From assembly GCF_000013345.1 (NCBI RefSeq), contig NC_007777.1:248001-312000 (forward strand): a stretch of 64,000 nt of DNA, written 5' to 3'. A program made the translations under genes and the position numbers. Of the stretch, positions 35,431 to 43,679 are shown in pieces; positions within the stretch are counted from its first letter, which is position 1; each line of letters begins with the position of its first letter. The notes beneath the pieces are model-generated. The model did not search any database and was not told the DNA's origin. It saw nothing but the letters and a program-made list of their open reading frames with translations. This DNA comes from Frankia casuarinae (lineage in GTDB: Bacteria > Actinomycetota > Actinomycetes > Frankiales > Frankiaceae).

Positions 35431-36588
35431 TCAGCGACACCGGCGGGCGTTGAGCCGGGCGGCCTGGCGCGTCAGGTAATCGCGCTCGGCGAGGTTGGGT
35501 GCCTTGTGGGCCGCCTCGGCGTACAGCCGTGCCGCCGTCGCCAGGTCGCCGTCGCGCTCGTGGAGGTACGCCGCCACCGCGGCGTGGCGGGGCAGTGAGT
35601 CGTTCAGCGCCGCGAGCGCCGCCAGCCCGGCGCGCGGTCCGTCGGCCTCGCCGACGGCCACTGCGCGGTTGAGCCGGACGACCGGGCTGTCGGTCAGACG
35701 CGCGAGCTCGTCGTACCACTCGACGATCTGGACCCAGTCAGTCTCCTCGGCGGTGGGCGCGTCAGCGTGGAGTGCCGCGATGGCGGCCTGGGCCTGGAAC
35801 TCGCCCAGCCGGTCGCGGGCGAGGGCCGCCTGCAGGATCTTGACGCCCTCGGCGATCAGCTCAGTGTCCCACCGGCTGCGGTCCTGCTCGGCGAGCGGCA
35901 CCAGGCTGCCGTTGGGCGCGGTCCGGGTGACGCGCCGGGCGTGGTGGAGCAGCATGAGGGCGAGCAGCCCCGCCACCTCGGGATGGTCGACCGCGGCCGC
36001 GAGCTGCCGGGTGAGCCGGATGGACTCGGCGGCAAGGTCGACGTCGCCGGAGTAGCCCTCGTTGAAGACCAAGTAGAGGACGCGCAGCACGGTGGCGACG
36101 TCGCCGGGCTGGCCGAACCGCACGCCGGAGATGGTGCGCTTGGCACGGCTGATGCGCTGCGCCATGGTCGCCTCGGGCACCAGGTAGGCCTGGGCGATCT
36201 GGCGGGTGGTCAGCCCGCCGACGGCGCGCAGCGTGAGCGCGACCGCGGACGACGGCGTCAGCGAGGGGTGGGCGCACAGGAAGTAGAGCTGGAGCGTGTC
36301 GTCCACCGTGGGCGCGGGCCCGGGCGCCGGCTCCTCGTTGACGAGGTCCTCACGCCGGCGGCGGGCGGCGTCCGCCCGGGTCGCGTCGAGGAACCGGCGC
36401 CAGGCCACGGTGACCAGCCAGCCCTTCGGGTCCCGCGGCGGGTCGGCCGGCCAGACGCGGACCGCCTCGACCAGCGCGTCCTGCATGGCGTCCTCGGCCG
36501 CCGCGAAGTCGGCTCCGCGGCGGACGAGGATCCCTAGCACGCTCGGGGTGAGGCTCCGGAGCAGGGCCTCGTTTATCTGAGAGGTCAC
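35431..36588 (-). CDS. ECF sigma factor of the ECF42 type (with DUF6596/TPR-like tail)
   Basis: A 385-aa sigma factor. Sigma-2 region (residues about 15-80, FAAAEDAMQDALVEAVRVWP), sigma-4 region (LTLRAVGGLTTRQIAQAYLVPEATMAQR), then about 200 residues of helical repeats typical of ECF42. There is no anti-sigma factor; the long C-terminus is thought to control activity. GTG 36588 overlaps the stop of the YCII gene (GTGA), the standard ECF42 partner. It converges with htpG; the 210-nt gap holds no gene. Confidence 0.92.
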   Translation of the reverse strand: MTSQINEALLRSLTPSVLGILVRRGADFAAAEDAMQDALVEAVRVWPADPPRDPKGWLVTVAWRRFLDATRADAARRRREDLVNEEPAPGPAPTVDDTLQLYFLCAHPSLTPSSAVALTLRAVGGLTTRQIAQAYLVPEATMAQRISRAKRTISGVRFGQPGDVATVLRVLYLVFNEGYSGDVDLAAESIRLTRQLAAAVDHPEVAGLLALMLLHHARRVTRTAPNGSLVPLAEQDRSRWDTELIAEGVKILQAALARDRLGEFQAQAAIAALHADAPTAEETDWVQIVEWYDELARLTDSPVVRLNRAVAVGEADGPRAGLAALAALNDSLPRHAAVAAYLHERDGDLATAARLYAEAAHKAPNLAERDYLTRQAARLNARRCR

Positions 36589-36992
36589 TCTGTGATGGTG
36601 GGCGGTGAGGTCAGGAACGGGCGCACCTCGAGCCACTCGTGGATCGGCTTCCCGCCCGCCCCAGGGGCGGCCGACAGGTCCCCGGCCAGCTCGATGGCGC
36701 GCTCGTAGCTGTCGACGTCGATCACCATCCAGCCGGCGATGAGATCCTTGGTCTCGGCGAACGGGCCGTCGGTGACCGGTGGGCGCCCCTCACCGTCGTA
36801 CCGGACGAACGTCCCCTCGGGGGCAAGCGCCTGGCCATCGACGAACTCGCCGGTCCCCTCGAGCCGGGCCGCGAAGTCGTGCATGTACTGCATATGCGCC
36901 GAGATCTCCTCCGGGGTCCACTGGTCCATGGGCACGTTGTTGACCGGAGCCGGAGCGCCGCGGTAGTGCTTGAGCAGCAAGTACTTAGCCAT
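36585..36992 (-). CDS. YCII-related (DGPF) domain protein, ECF42 partner
   Basis: A 135-aa single-domain protein with the DGPF motif in VTDGPFAETKDLIAGW and a start MAKYLLLKHYRG. YCII-like proteins of this type are coupled to ECF42 sigma factors and are probable targets or effectors of them. GGAGAAACACG precedes the ATG. Enzymatic role unknown; a His/Asp pair suggests a small-molecule active site. Confidence 0.9.
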   Translation of the reverse strand: MAKYLLLKHYRGAPAPVNNVPMDQWTPEEISAHMQYMHDFAARLEGTGEFVDGQALAPEGTFVRYDGEGRPPVTDGPFAETKDLIAGWMVIDVDSYERAIELAGDLSAAPGAGGKPIHEWLEVRPFLTSPPTITE

Positions 36993-37169
36993 CGTGTTTC
37001 TCCTCGGTGCTGGTGCTACCCATTTTGGTCACGTTCACCGCGGGGACGGAGCCAGTCGCGGGTTCTCGACATCGCCGGTTGCATCCCGAGCGCCGGAGTC
37101 TCAGCCGGTAAGACCCAACGGACGGCGGGTACCTTGGTGGAAGGACCCGCCTCCATGGTGGACGGAGCC

Positions 37170-37424
37170 TTGACGGTGTTGAACATCAAAAATGAGGAAG
37201 CCCAGCGTCTGAGCCGCGAGCTTGCGGAGCTGACGGGGGAGACCGTCACGACGGCCGTGCTCGTCGCTGTCCGGGAACGCCTGGAGCGGATGCGCGCCGA
37301 CCGCGACGAAGGTGAGCAGCGAGCGGCCCGCATCGTTGCCCTGGGTCGTCAGACAGCGGCCGCGGTGCCCCCGCCCGGCCTGAGCATCGAGGATCTCTAC
37401 GATGAGCATGGGTTGCCAGCGTGA
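37170..37424 (+). CDS. VapB-type antitoxin (PSK/RHH family), orphaned
   Basis: An 84-aa antitoxin. LNIKNEEAQRLSRELAELTG and TVTTAVLVAVRERLERMRAD are typical of the VapB family seen in mycobacteria, ending LYDEHGLPA. TTG 37170 gives the usual N-terminus; ATG 37155 is in frame upstream. Its stop overlaps the GTG of a deleted vapC. Without an intact toxin it may persist as an antidote to related toxins or be on its way to loss. Confidence 0.8.
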   Translation: MTVLNIKNEEAQRLSRELAELTGETVTTAVLVAVRERLERMRADRDEGEQRAARIVALGRQTAAAVPPPGLSIEDLYDEHGLPA

Positions 37425-37519
37425 TCGTAGACTCGTCGGCACTCGTCGGCACTCGTCGGCTCAAGGGTGAGGACTTCGTCCACACTGATCTGATCGCCGC
37501 GGAGCTGGACGACGAATAG
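37421..37519 (+). pseudogene. vapC toxin remnant with large internal deletion
   Basis: Starting from GTG 37421 the sequence reads VIVDSSALVG, the normal VapC N-terminus including the first catalytic Asp. It then enters a 10-bp repeat (ACTCGTCGGC, three copies) and resumes in another frame with KGEDFVHTDLIAAELDDE, the normal VapC end. About 100 codons of the PIN domain are missing. Recombination or slippage at the short repeat is the likely cause. Confidence 0.75.
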
Positions 37520-37555
37520 GCACACCGACGAATGACCGGCTGAGTAGGCATTCCG

Positions 37556-37740
37556 TTGGCTTCTGACGCACCAGGCTTTGCGGGCCAGCGCCGCTTCTCC
37601 CTTCGTTTTGGCTGGGGACTTGAGGATCTTGCCGTTCTTGCGCCAACAAGCGACATCCACGTCGTCGTGGACGTGTTGTCATTCAGTATGGCGGTGTCGG
37701 TCGCGGTCGGGCACGGGGCGCGCGTCTTTCCATACTTCAG
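37556..37740 (+). pseudogene. 5' remnant of a ComB-like 2-phosphosulfolactate phosphatase gene
   Basis: About 55 codons resemble the N-terminus of ComB family proteins: RFSLRFGWGLEDLAVLAP and HVVVDVLSFSMAVSVAVGHG. Similarity ends near HGARVFPY. The frame then continues into unrelated sequence and joins a hydrolase fragment. A TTG at 37556 could serve as start. The truncated product would lack most of the active site. Confidence 0.5.
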
Positions 37741-37867
37741 CGAGAGTTTCTGGCCGCCGGGGGTTCTCGACGGCACGCTGTCCCTGCCCACCAGCGTGGT
37801 GGTGCTCACCAGCGCGGTGATGCCCACCAGGCCCGGCCTTCTTCCGCTTGATCGTGACAGCCTGCCG

Positions 37868-38281
37868 CATGTCCCCTTGGCTAGGGCCAGTCGTCGCTGC
37901 GGCCCGGGACGCCCGCATCGATCACTTGCACCTCGTCGGTCACTCGCTCGGCGCCGTCGTGGCCACGGCCACCGCAGGGCTGTACCCGACAGGGTACGGT
38001 CCCTGACGGCGCATGCCGGATGGATCAGCGCGGACCCGAGGATGGCGTTCCAGTTCGAGCTGTGGAAGCGGTTGGTGTTCGTCGACCCCGCGGCGATCGC
38101 GCAGCTGCTGTTGCTCACCGCGATGGGCAGGGAAACCCTGGACGCCTGGGAGCGGACCGATTTCGAGCGGGCGAGGGAGGCCTTCGTCGGCCTGTTGGAC
38201 GGTGCCGCGGCCGGTTTCGCCCGGCAGTGTGATGCCGACACGACCATTGAGCCTTTCCGCGTAACCGATCGTCACGTTTAG
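37868..38281 (+). pseudogene. Alpha/beta-hydrolase remnant with frameshift
   Basis: One frame (about 37874-38006) encodes DHLHLVGHSLGAVVATATAG, the nucleophile elbow of an alpha/beta hydrolase. After a shift near 37990 a second frame continues the same family: DRVRSLTAHAGWISADPRM, then FARQCDAD to a TAG at 38281. The N-terminal strand region and the catalytic His segment are absent. The IS-like transposase starts 4 nt later on the opposite strand, so the element may have cut the gene. Confidence 0.55.
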
Positions 38282-38284
38282 TGA

Positions 38285-39126
38285 TCACGTCGTTCGATCA
38301 TGCTCGATGTGCAGGAGCACGAGAGCGGCGGCGACAATCTTCCCGATCTTCCACGGGCAGACGCTGACGTTGCGCAGCGCCTTGAACGTCATCTTCAAGA
38401 GCGAGTTCCCGCGTTCGCCGACGGCCCGTTGGGCGTTGTGCGCCTTGTTGGATGCTTTCTGGTCGTCGGTGAGCGAGCCACCCTTGGGCTTCAGCCACCC
38501 TTGGGCTTCTTGATCGCGACGGTCACGGTGTCGCGTTCGCCTTCGTAGCCCAGATCGCCCAGGACCGGCAGGCCTGCGGCGATCCAGACCGCCAGCGCCG
38601 GCAAGATCTGCGGGTGCGCGCGCAGCGCGGTGGTGTCGTGTTCGCGGCCGGGGCGCACCTCGGAAGTCCACAGCGGCCAGCCATCGGGCGCGGTGACGAC
38701 CTGGATGTTCCCGCCGTGATTGGCATGCTTGCCCGACCACCACAGGTCCACTCCCGCGGTCGGGCCCGGGGTGGCGTTCCGGTCGGTCTCGATCAGCGTG
38801 CCATCGACACTGACGTGGCTGTGACCGGCGGCTTTCGCGGCGAGCAGGGCGGATTCCAGCTTCGGGGCGCGCTCGGCCAGCACGGCGATCCCTTCGTGGA
38901 GGTAGTCGTAGCCGGTCGACTTCTTGATCCCATGGTCGACGATCAGTTGGGCGACCCGGGTGGCGTCGGCGAACCAGCGCAGCACGAGCACCGCCTGCTC
39001 ACGACTGGTGAGCTTCCGTGTCCCCTTCCGGGTGCCGCGGCGGACACGTTCCGCTTCCAGCAGTCCGGTGACGAACTCGACCGTGTGGTCCTGGAACGGC
39101 AGTACGGCCGTGTATGTCGCACTCAT
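38285..39126 (-). pseudogene. IS5-like DDE transposase, disrupted by a 17-bp duplication
   Basis: The N-terminal 211 codons (start 39126) give a helix-turn-helix and DDE core: EQAVLVLRWFADATRVAQLI, VDGTLIETDRN (first Asp) and LGDLGYEGERD (second Asp). Translation stops after KKPKGG. The remainder, with QRAVGERGNSLLKMTFKALR (likely the catalytic Glu), is in another frame and ends at 38285. The break coincides with a tandem duplication of 17 bp. Terminal inverted repeats were not identified. Confidence 0.75.
38476..38509. repeat. 17-bp tandem duplication inside the transposase gene
   Basis: Two perfect adjacent copies of AGCCACCCTTGGGCTTC. Removing one copy restores a continuous reading frame through the transposase. 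Confidence 0.9.
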
Positions 39127-39446
39127 GGCGCGCGGGACTCCCTGAAGCTGATCTTTGGTCGGAACAGACTTCTACCGGGGTCCCGCGTTTCTTCTTGCAC
39201 CGCCCCCTTCGGACCGCCCTACCGCCTACCGTCCGTGATGCTCACGCAGAGCTATCGATCGTTGCGCGGAAAGGCTCAATGACTGATCCGTCCAGACGTG
39301 CCCGGCGGGAGACGATCCGAGCCGAGCACGCGGCCGAGGATGCCGAAGCCGCCGAGGCGGAGGCGGTGGAGTCCGAGCAGGCCGTCCTCGGTACGGGTGC
39401 CCACATCGTCGGCGGACGGGCTGCGCGTCCGCGAGGCGGCGGCAGG

Positions 39447-40355
39447 TCAATGATCGCCTTCGGCGAGTTCGTCGACGCCGAGCTCGGCCAGCAGCGTGGA
39501 ACGCAGCCGGTCGAAGGCGGGGTCGGTCCGTCGCCGAGGGGACGCCACATCGACTGGAACGTCGAGGGAGAGCCGTCCCTCGGTGAGGACAAGCACCCGG
39601 TCCGCGAGCAGGATCGCCTCGTCAACGTCGTGCGTGACGAACAGTACCGCCGGCCGGTGGCGACGGCACAGCTGCTGGAGCAGGGCGTGCATCCTGATCC
39701 GGGTCAGGGCGTCGAGGGCCCCGAACGGTTCGTCGAGCATGACAAGGTCCGGCTCCCGAACCAGCGCCCGGGCGAGCGCGACCCGCTGTGCCTCACCGCC
39801 GGACAGCGCCACCGGCCAGGACCGTTCCCGCCCGGCCAGCCCGACCTCTGCGAGCGCCACCCGTCCGCGTTCGGCGACGTCGCGGCCGGACAGACCGATC
39901 GTCACGTTGGCCAGGGTCCGCGTCCATGGAAGCAGCCGGGCCTCCTGGAAGACGACCGAACGCTGCCGGGTGGCCAGAACCTCGCCGGAGATGCCGCCGT
40001 CGAAGCCGCCGAGGATGCGGATCAGCGTGCTCTTCCCTGACCCGCTGCGGCCCAGCAGGGCGACGAACTCCCCGGAGGCGACCGTGAGGTCGAGGCCGTC
40101 GAGGACCGTGTGATTCCCGAAGGTGCGACGCAGGCCGCGGATCCGGATGGCGGCGCCGTCGGCACCGCGGGTTTCGGCGGTTTCGGCGGTGTGCTGAGCG
40201 TCGGCGGTGTGCTGAGCGTCGGCGGTGTGCTGAGCGTCGGCGGTGTGCTGAGCGTCGGCGGTGGCCGGGCGCTCCAGGGTGGCGACGGCCGTGGCCGCCG
40301 CCGTGGTGTTGGTGTCGGTGTCGGTGCTCAGGTTCCGTCGAAGCCGCGGCGCCAT
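39447..40355 (-). CDS. ssuB: Sulfonate/nitrate-type ABC transporter ATP-binding protein
   Basis: A 302-aa ATPase. Walker A GRSGSGKS near residue 110, signature LSGGEAQRVALARAL, Walker B LVMLDEPFGALD and H-loop FVTHDVDEA match the SsuB/TauB class. An N-terminal extension of about 70 residues contains four ADAQHT units from an 18-bp DNA repeat, so the core begins near RIRGLRRTFG. It overlaps the permease gene by 28 nt. It powers import of an organosulfur or related anion. Confidence 0.88.
   Translation of the reverse strand: MAPRLRRNLSTDTDTNTTAAATAVATLERPATADAQHTADAQHTADAQHTADAQHTAETAETRGADGAAIRIRGLRRTFGNHTVLDGLDLTVASGEFVALLGRSGSGKSTLIRILGGFDGGISGEVLATRQRSVVFQEARLLPWTRTLANVTIGLSGRDVAERGRVALAEVGLAGRERSWPVALSGGEAQRVALARALVREPDLVMLDEPFGALDALTRIRMHALLQQLCRRHRPAVLFVTHDVDEAILLADRVLVLTEGRLSLDVPVDVASPRRRTDPAFDRLRSTLLAELGVDELAEGDH
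40189..40260 (-). repeat. 18-bp tandem repeat, four copies, in ssuB 5' coding region
   Basis: Four perfect copies of an 18-bp unit give ADAQHT four times in the N-terminal extension of the ATPase; the frame is kept. Confidence 0.95.
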
Positions 40356-41179
40356 GACAGCAGCGTCCTTTCCAGGATGCGGACCATTCCGTCGCTGACG
40401 AGTCCCAGGATTCCGTAGATGACCAGGCAGAGGACCATGATGTCGGTCCGATTCCAGGACTGCGCGCTGTTGAGCAGGTAGCCGATGCCCTTGTCGGTGT
40501 TGACCTGCTCGGCGAAGACCAGCAGTAGCCAGGCGACTCCCAGAGCCCAGCGCAGACCGACGAGGAAGCCCGGGAGCGCGCCGGGAACGATGACTCGCCG
40601 GATGAGCCCGAACCGGCCGAGGCCGAAGGTCTGGCCGGCCTCCACCAGTTTGATGTCGACCCCGCGGATGGCGGAGTAGGTGTTCATATAGATGGGGAAG
40701 GAGACCCCCACGGTAATCAGGAATATTTTTGCTTCCTCGCCGATGCCGATCCATACGATGATGAGCGGCAGCAACGCGATGACGGGGATCGTCCGTAGGA
40801 AGTTCATCGCGGAGTCGACGACGTCCTGGCCGGCGCGGAAGAAACCGGCGATCACCGCGAGAGTCAGCCCGATGGTGACTCCGAGGATCAGGCCGACCCC
40901 GCACCGGTAGAGCGAGATGCCGAGGCTGTCCAGCAGCTCGCCGCTGTTCCACAGCTCCCGTCCCGCGCCGAACACCGCGGCCGGGGAGGCCAAGGACTGG
41001 TCGCTGACGAGGCCGAATCCCGTGACCGTCCACCAGGCGGCGAACAACAGCGCGGGACCGGTGAACCGGCGGACCTCCGGCGGAATCCACCGGCGCCCGC
41101 CGGAGCCGCGCGGCCCGGCCTCGGTCCGGCCGTCAGCGATGACGCCGTCGGGTAAGATGAGTTCGTTCACGTTTATCAT
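40328..41179 (-). CDS. ssuC: Sulfonate-type ABC transporter permease
   Basis: A 283-aa inner-membrane permease with about six helices. The BPD-transport signature EAGQTFGLGRFGLIRRVIVPGALP lies near residue 185 and contacts the ATPase. The N-terminal 30 residues are cytoplasmic and Arg/Gly-rich. ATG 41179. Its partner lipoprotein gene is 33 nt upstream and the ATPase gene follows with overlap. Confidence 0.92.
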   Translation of the reverse strand: MINVNELILPDGVIADGRTEAGPRGSGGRRWIPPEVRRFTGPALLFAAWWTVTGFGLVSDQSLASPAAVFGAGRELWNSGELLDSLGISLYRCGVGLILGVTIGLTLAVIAGFFRAGQDVVDSAMNFLRTIPVIALLPLIIVWIGIGEEAKIFLITVGVSFPIYMNTYSAIRGVDIKLVEAGQTFGLGRFGLIRRVIVPGALPGFLVGLRWALGVAWLLLVFAEQVNTDKGIGYLLNSAQSWNRTDIMVLCLVIYGILGLVSDGMVRILERTLLSWRRGFDGT

Positions 41180-41212
41180 CCCCTCGGATGGAACGTCCCG
41201 GTGCCCTGAGGT

Positions 41213-42253
41213 TCAGGTGGCCAGCGAGGCCTTGGTGAACGCGGCGGTCAGCTCGGCATTGAAACCCTTGTCGATCTCGTCGTTGACGTTCAGGGTCTTC
41301 GGCAGTTGGTCGACGTCGATCAGCAGTCGGGCCTGCACGCGCTGGCTCTCGATGAAGCTTTCGGAGACCGGCTTGTAGAGTGCCCGCGGCAGCGAGTCGA
41401 AGTACTTCCTCGCCGTCTGCGGGTTCTGCTTGAGCTGGCCCACGTAGTACTTCTTGATCCACTCGTCCTCATGGGCCTTCGGCCAGGCGGATGCCCGGGA
41501 CAGGCGGATCAGGAAGTCCTGCACCGCCGTGCGCTTCGCCGGATCCTTGAGGGTGTTCTTCGATGCCAGCACGACCGAGAAGACCGGGAGCGGCTTGGTC
41601 TCGATCTCATAGGAACCGGGAGCCTGCTGGCCGACCGCGGCGACGTACTGCTTGGCGTACACGATGGCGTCGACCCGACCGGAGGCGAGTGTCGCTCCGA
41701 GGCTCGTGATGGGCACGTTCACCGGGGTGATGTCGCTCTGCTTCAGACCGGCGGACGCGAGCTGGTTGAGCAGATAACCGTGCAGGGAGGTACCGAGGGT
41801 GAGGGCGATGCGCCTGCCCTTGAGGTCGGCTGGCTTGTGAATCCCGGAGCCGGCCTTGACGATGATCGTCTGGGTGTTCACCGGGTTCTCCGCGACAGCG
41901 ACCGCGGTCACGCCGGCGTGCGCCCCGTTCGCGAACAGTACCGGTGTATCGCCCATGAAGCCCACGTCGATCTTGCTCGCGCTGAACGCGGCGTTCATGT
42001 GCGGACCGTCGGCGAAGGTGTTCCAGCTCAACCCGTAGGAAGTGCCCCGCGCCTCGCCGGAGAGCGTGAGCGGCAGTTCCAAATACTTGCCCTGGTCGCC
42101 GATCCGCAGCGTCACCTGGCCACCCGTAGCGGCCGAACCCGCGCTGCCGCTGCCGCCGTCGTTCCCACAGGCGGCCAGGGTCACCGCGACGGCTGCGGCA
42201 AGTCCGGCGGCCAGGAGGGAAAGACGCCGCCCGCGCGGTCGTCGATGCTGCAT
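41213..42253 (-). CDS. ssuA: Substrate-binding lipoprotein, sulfonate/taurine type
   Basis: 346 aa. Signal peptide with twin-arginine-like RRPRGRR, hydrophobic core and lipobox LAAC, then Gly/Ser linker and an SsuA/NMT1-like periplasmic-binding fold (RIGDQGKYLELPL, VGFMGDTPVLFANGA, KGRRIALTLGTSLHGYLL). It captures the substrate outside the membrane. Situated between a TauD-like dioxygenase and the permease, which supports an alkanesulfonate or taurine substrate; sulfate esters remain possible. Confidence 0.9.
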   Translation of the reverse strand: MQHRRPRGRRLSLLAAGLAAAVAVTLAACGNDGGSGSAGSAATGGQVTLRIGDQGKYLELPLTLSGEARGTSYGLSWNTFADGPHMNAAFSASKIDVGFMGDTPVLFANGAHAGVTAVAVAENPVNTQTIIVKAGSGIHKPADLKGRRIALTLGTSLHGYLLNQLASAGLKQSDITPVNVPITSLGATLASGRVDAIVYAKQYVAAVGQQAPGSYEIETKPLPVFSVVLASKNTLKDPAKRTAVQDFLIRLSRASAWPKAHEDEWIKKYYVGQLKQNPQTARKYFDSLPRALYKPVSESFIESQRVQARLLIDVDQLPKTLNVNDEIDKGFNAELTAAFTKASLAT

Positions 42254-42442
42254 CGGAAATCTCCCTATCGGGTCGTTCGGTCGTGATCCGGCGGACAGAC
42301 GGTGGCCGTTCGGGGTGGCTTGTCGTTCGAGGTGGATCGTTGGTCGGGGTGCCGACAGCCGCGAGGGACTTGGCCCTCGCGGCTGTCAGCGGATTGCCGG
42401 CTCCGGTATTCGTGGTGTCCGCGGATATCGGCGGACAGCGGA

Positions 42443-43369
42443 TCAGGAGCCGAGGAACGGTTCCCCGGCGACCAGTTCGGATTCCTTGCCGTCGACGCCG
42501 ACCGGAATGTCGCCCTCGATGGTCACCCGGTACAGCACCCGGTCGAAGTCGAGGTGGCCCAGGTCCGACGGGCCGAGGTGGGAGGTCGCGCGGTTGTCCC
42601 AGAAGGCGATGTCACCGGGGTTCCACTTGAACCGCACCGTGAACTCGGGCCGGGAGATCTGCTCGTAGAACAGGTCGAGGATCCGGCGGCTCTGTTTCGG
42701 CGAGAAACCGATGATCTCGCTGTCCTTGGAGGTGAAGCTCGGGCTGACGAACAGCGCCCGCTCGCCGGTCTCCGGATGGACGCGCACCACCGGGTGGATC
42801 GCGACCAGCGGGTTTGCGGCGACCTTCCGCCCGTACTCGCTCTCGCTGGGGAAGTTTCCGAAGCTATGCCGGGCGCGCAGGCCGTTGGCCAGGTCCCGAA
42901 GCTGCTCGGGCAGCTCCTGGTAGGCGGCGACCAGGTTGGTCCACGCAGTGTCGCCGCCGTATGGCGGGACGATGCCGGCCCGCAGGATCGACGCGGCGGG
43001 CGGGTTCACCAGCGCGGTGACGTCGGTGTGCCAGCCATTGTCGTAGGTGACCTTCTTCTTCGTTCCGAAGAACCTGGCGTACCGCCGGCTGTCGATCGGC
43101 AGGATCTCCGGGAAGCCCGCCGGCGGCGCGTCCTCGTGCGGGTGGGCCGGGGTCAGCTTGCCGAAGCGTCGGCCGAAGGCGACCTGCTGGGCGTGGTCGA
43201 TGTTCTGGCCGGGGAAGAAGACAACCTTCCACTGGTGCAGCGTGGAGCGGATCTCGGCGATGGTCGCGTCGTCCAGGTCCTCGCGCAGGTCCACTCCGTG
43301 AATCTCGGCCCCGATATAGCCGGAAAGCGGGCGGACGTCGAGTCCCAGAAGAGGGGTCGTGGTTGTCAT
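42443..43369 (-). CDS. TauD/TfdA-family Fe(II)/2-oxoglutarate dioxygenase
   Basis: A 308-aa oxygenase. Iron ligands H114-x-D116 (WHTDVT) and H264 (ATSHLG); 2-oxoglutarate is held by R281 (VLYRVTI). It probably releases sulfite from a sulfonate, or cleaves an alkyl sulfate, for sulfur scavenging. GGAGGAACACAGG before the ATG sets the start. First gene of the uptake operon, 310 nt after the ROK regulator on the same strand. Substrate not predictable from motifs alone. Confidence 0.9.
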   Translation of the reverse strand: MTTTTPLLGLDVRPLSGYIGAEIHGVDLREDLDDATIAEIRSTLHQWKVVFFPGQNIDHAQQVAFGRRFGKLTPAHPHEDAPPAGFPEILPIDSRRYARFFGTKKKVTYDNGWHTDVTALVNPPAASILRAGIVPPYGGDTAWTNLVAAYQELPEQLRDLANGLRARHSFGNFPSESEYGRKVAANPLVAIHPVVRVHPETGERALFVSPSFTSKDSEIIGFSPKQSRRILDLFYEQISRPEFTVRFKWNPGDIAFWDNRATSHLGPSDLGHLDFDRVLYRVTIEGDIPVGVDGKESELVAGEPFLGS

Positions 43370-43679
43370 CCTGTGTTCCTCCAGAGGTTGGGAAAAGATG
43401 CGAAGACGGCGGGGAGGGCAGCCGGAATTCCGGGTGACGGACCGGTGGGACGCGTTCTCGGGGAGTGCCGGGAACGCCTGCGCTATCGTGATCGGCACTA
43501 TTGCGATCGACTACGGATTCTGTCGCGACGGACAGCGGAACGTGACGCCGGGCGGCAACATCGGCGACAACGAGCGCTGGCTGCGGGAAATCTTCCCGTA
43601 CCGCCGTTCCTGGAGTCGCTCACCGGTCAATCTTCGGTCTCGCCCTTCCGGGCCGTCAACGTTTTGTGTTCTGGTGGAA

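Noticed and set aside
38240-39200. Search for terminal inverted repeats and target duplication of the IS-like element
   Set aside because: Only a local CGCGGGAC / GTCCCGCG pair on the right side was found; no matching left end, so boundaries are not claimed.
39279-40040. Long plus-strand frame opposite the ABC ATPase gene
   Set aside because: It is mostly the antisense shadow of ssuB; the first 50 codons are Ala/Glu/Arg-rich without family or clear start signals.
39447-41090. Single 547-residue frame running through the permease region into the ATPase
   Set aside because: The N-terminal half is the out-of-frame image of the permease gene; ATG 40355 with the permease ending at 40328 is the sensible arrangement.
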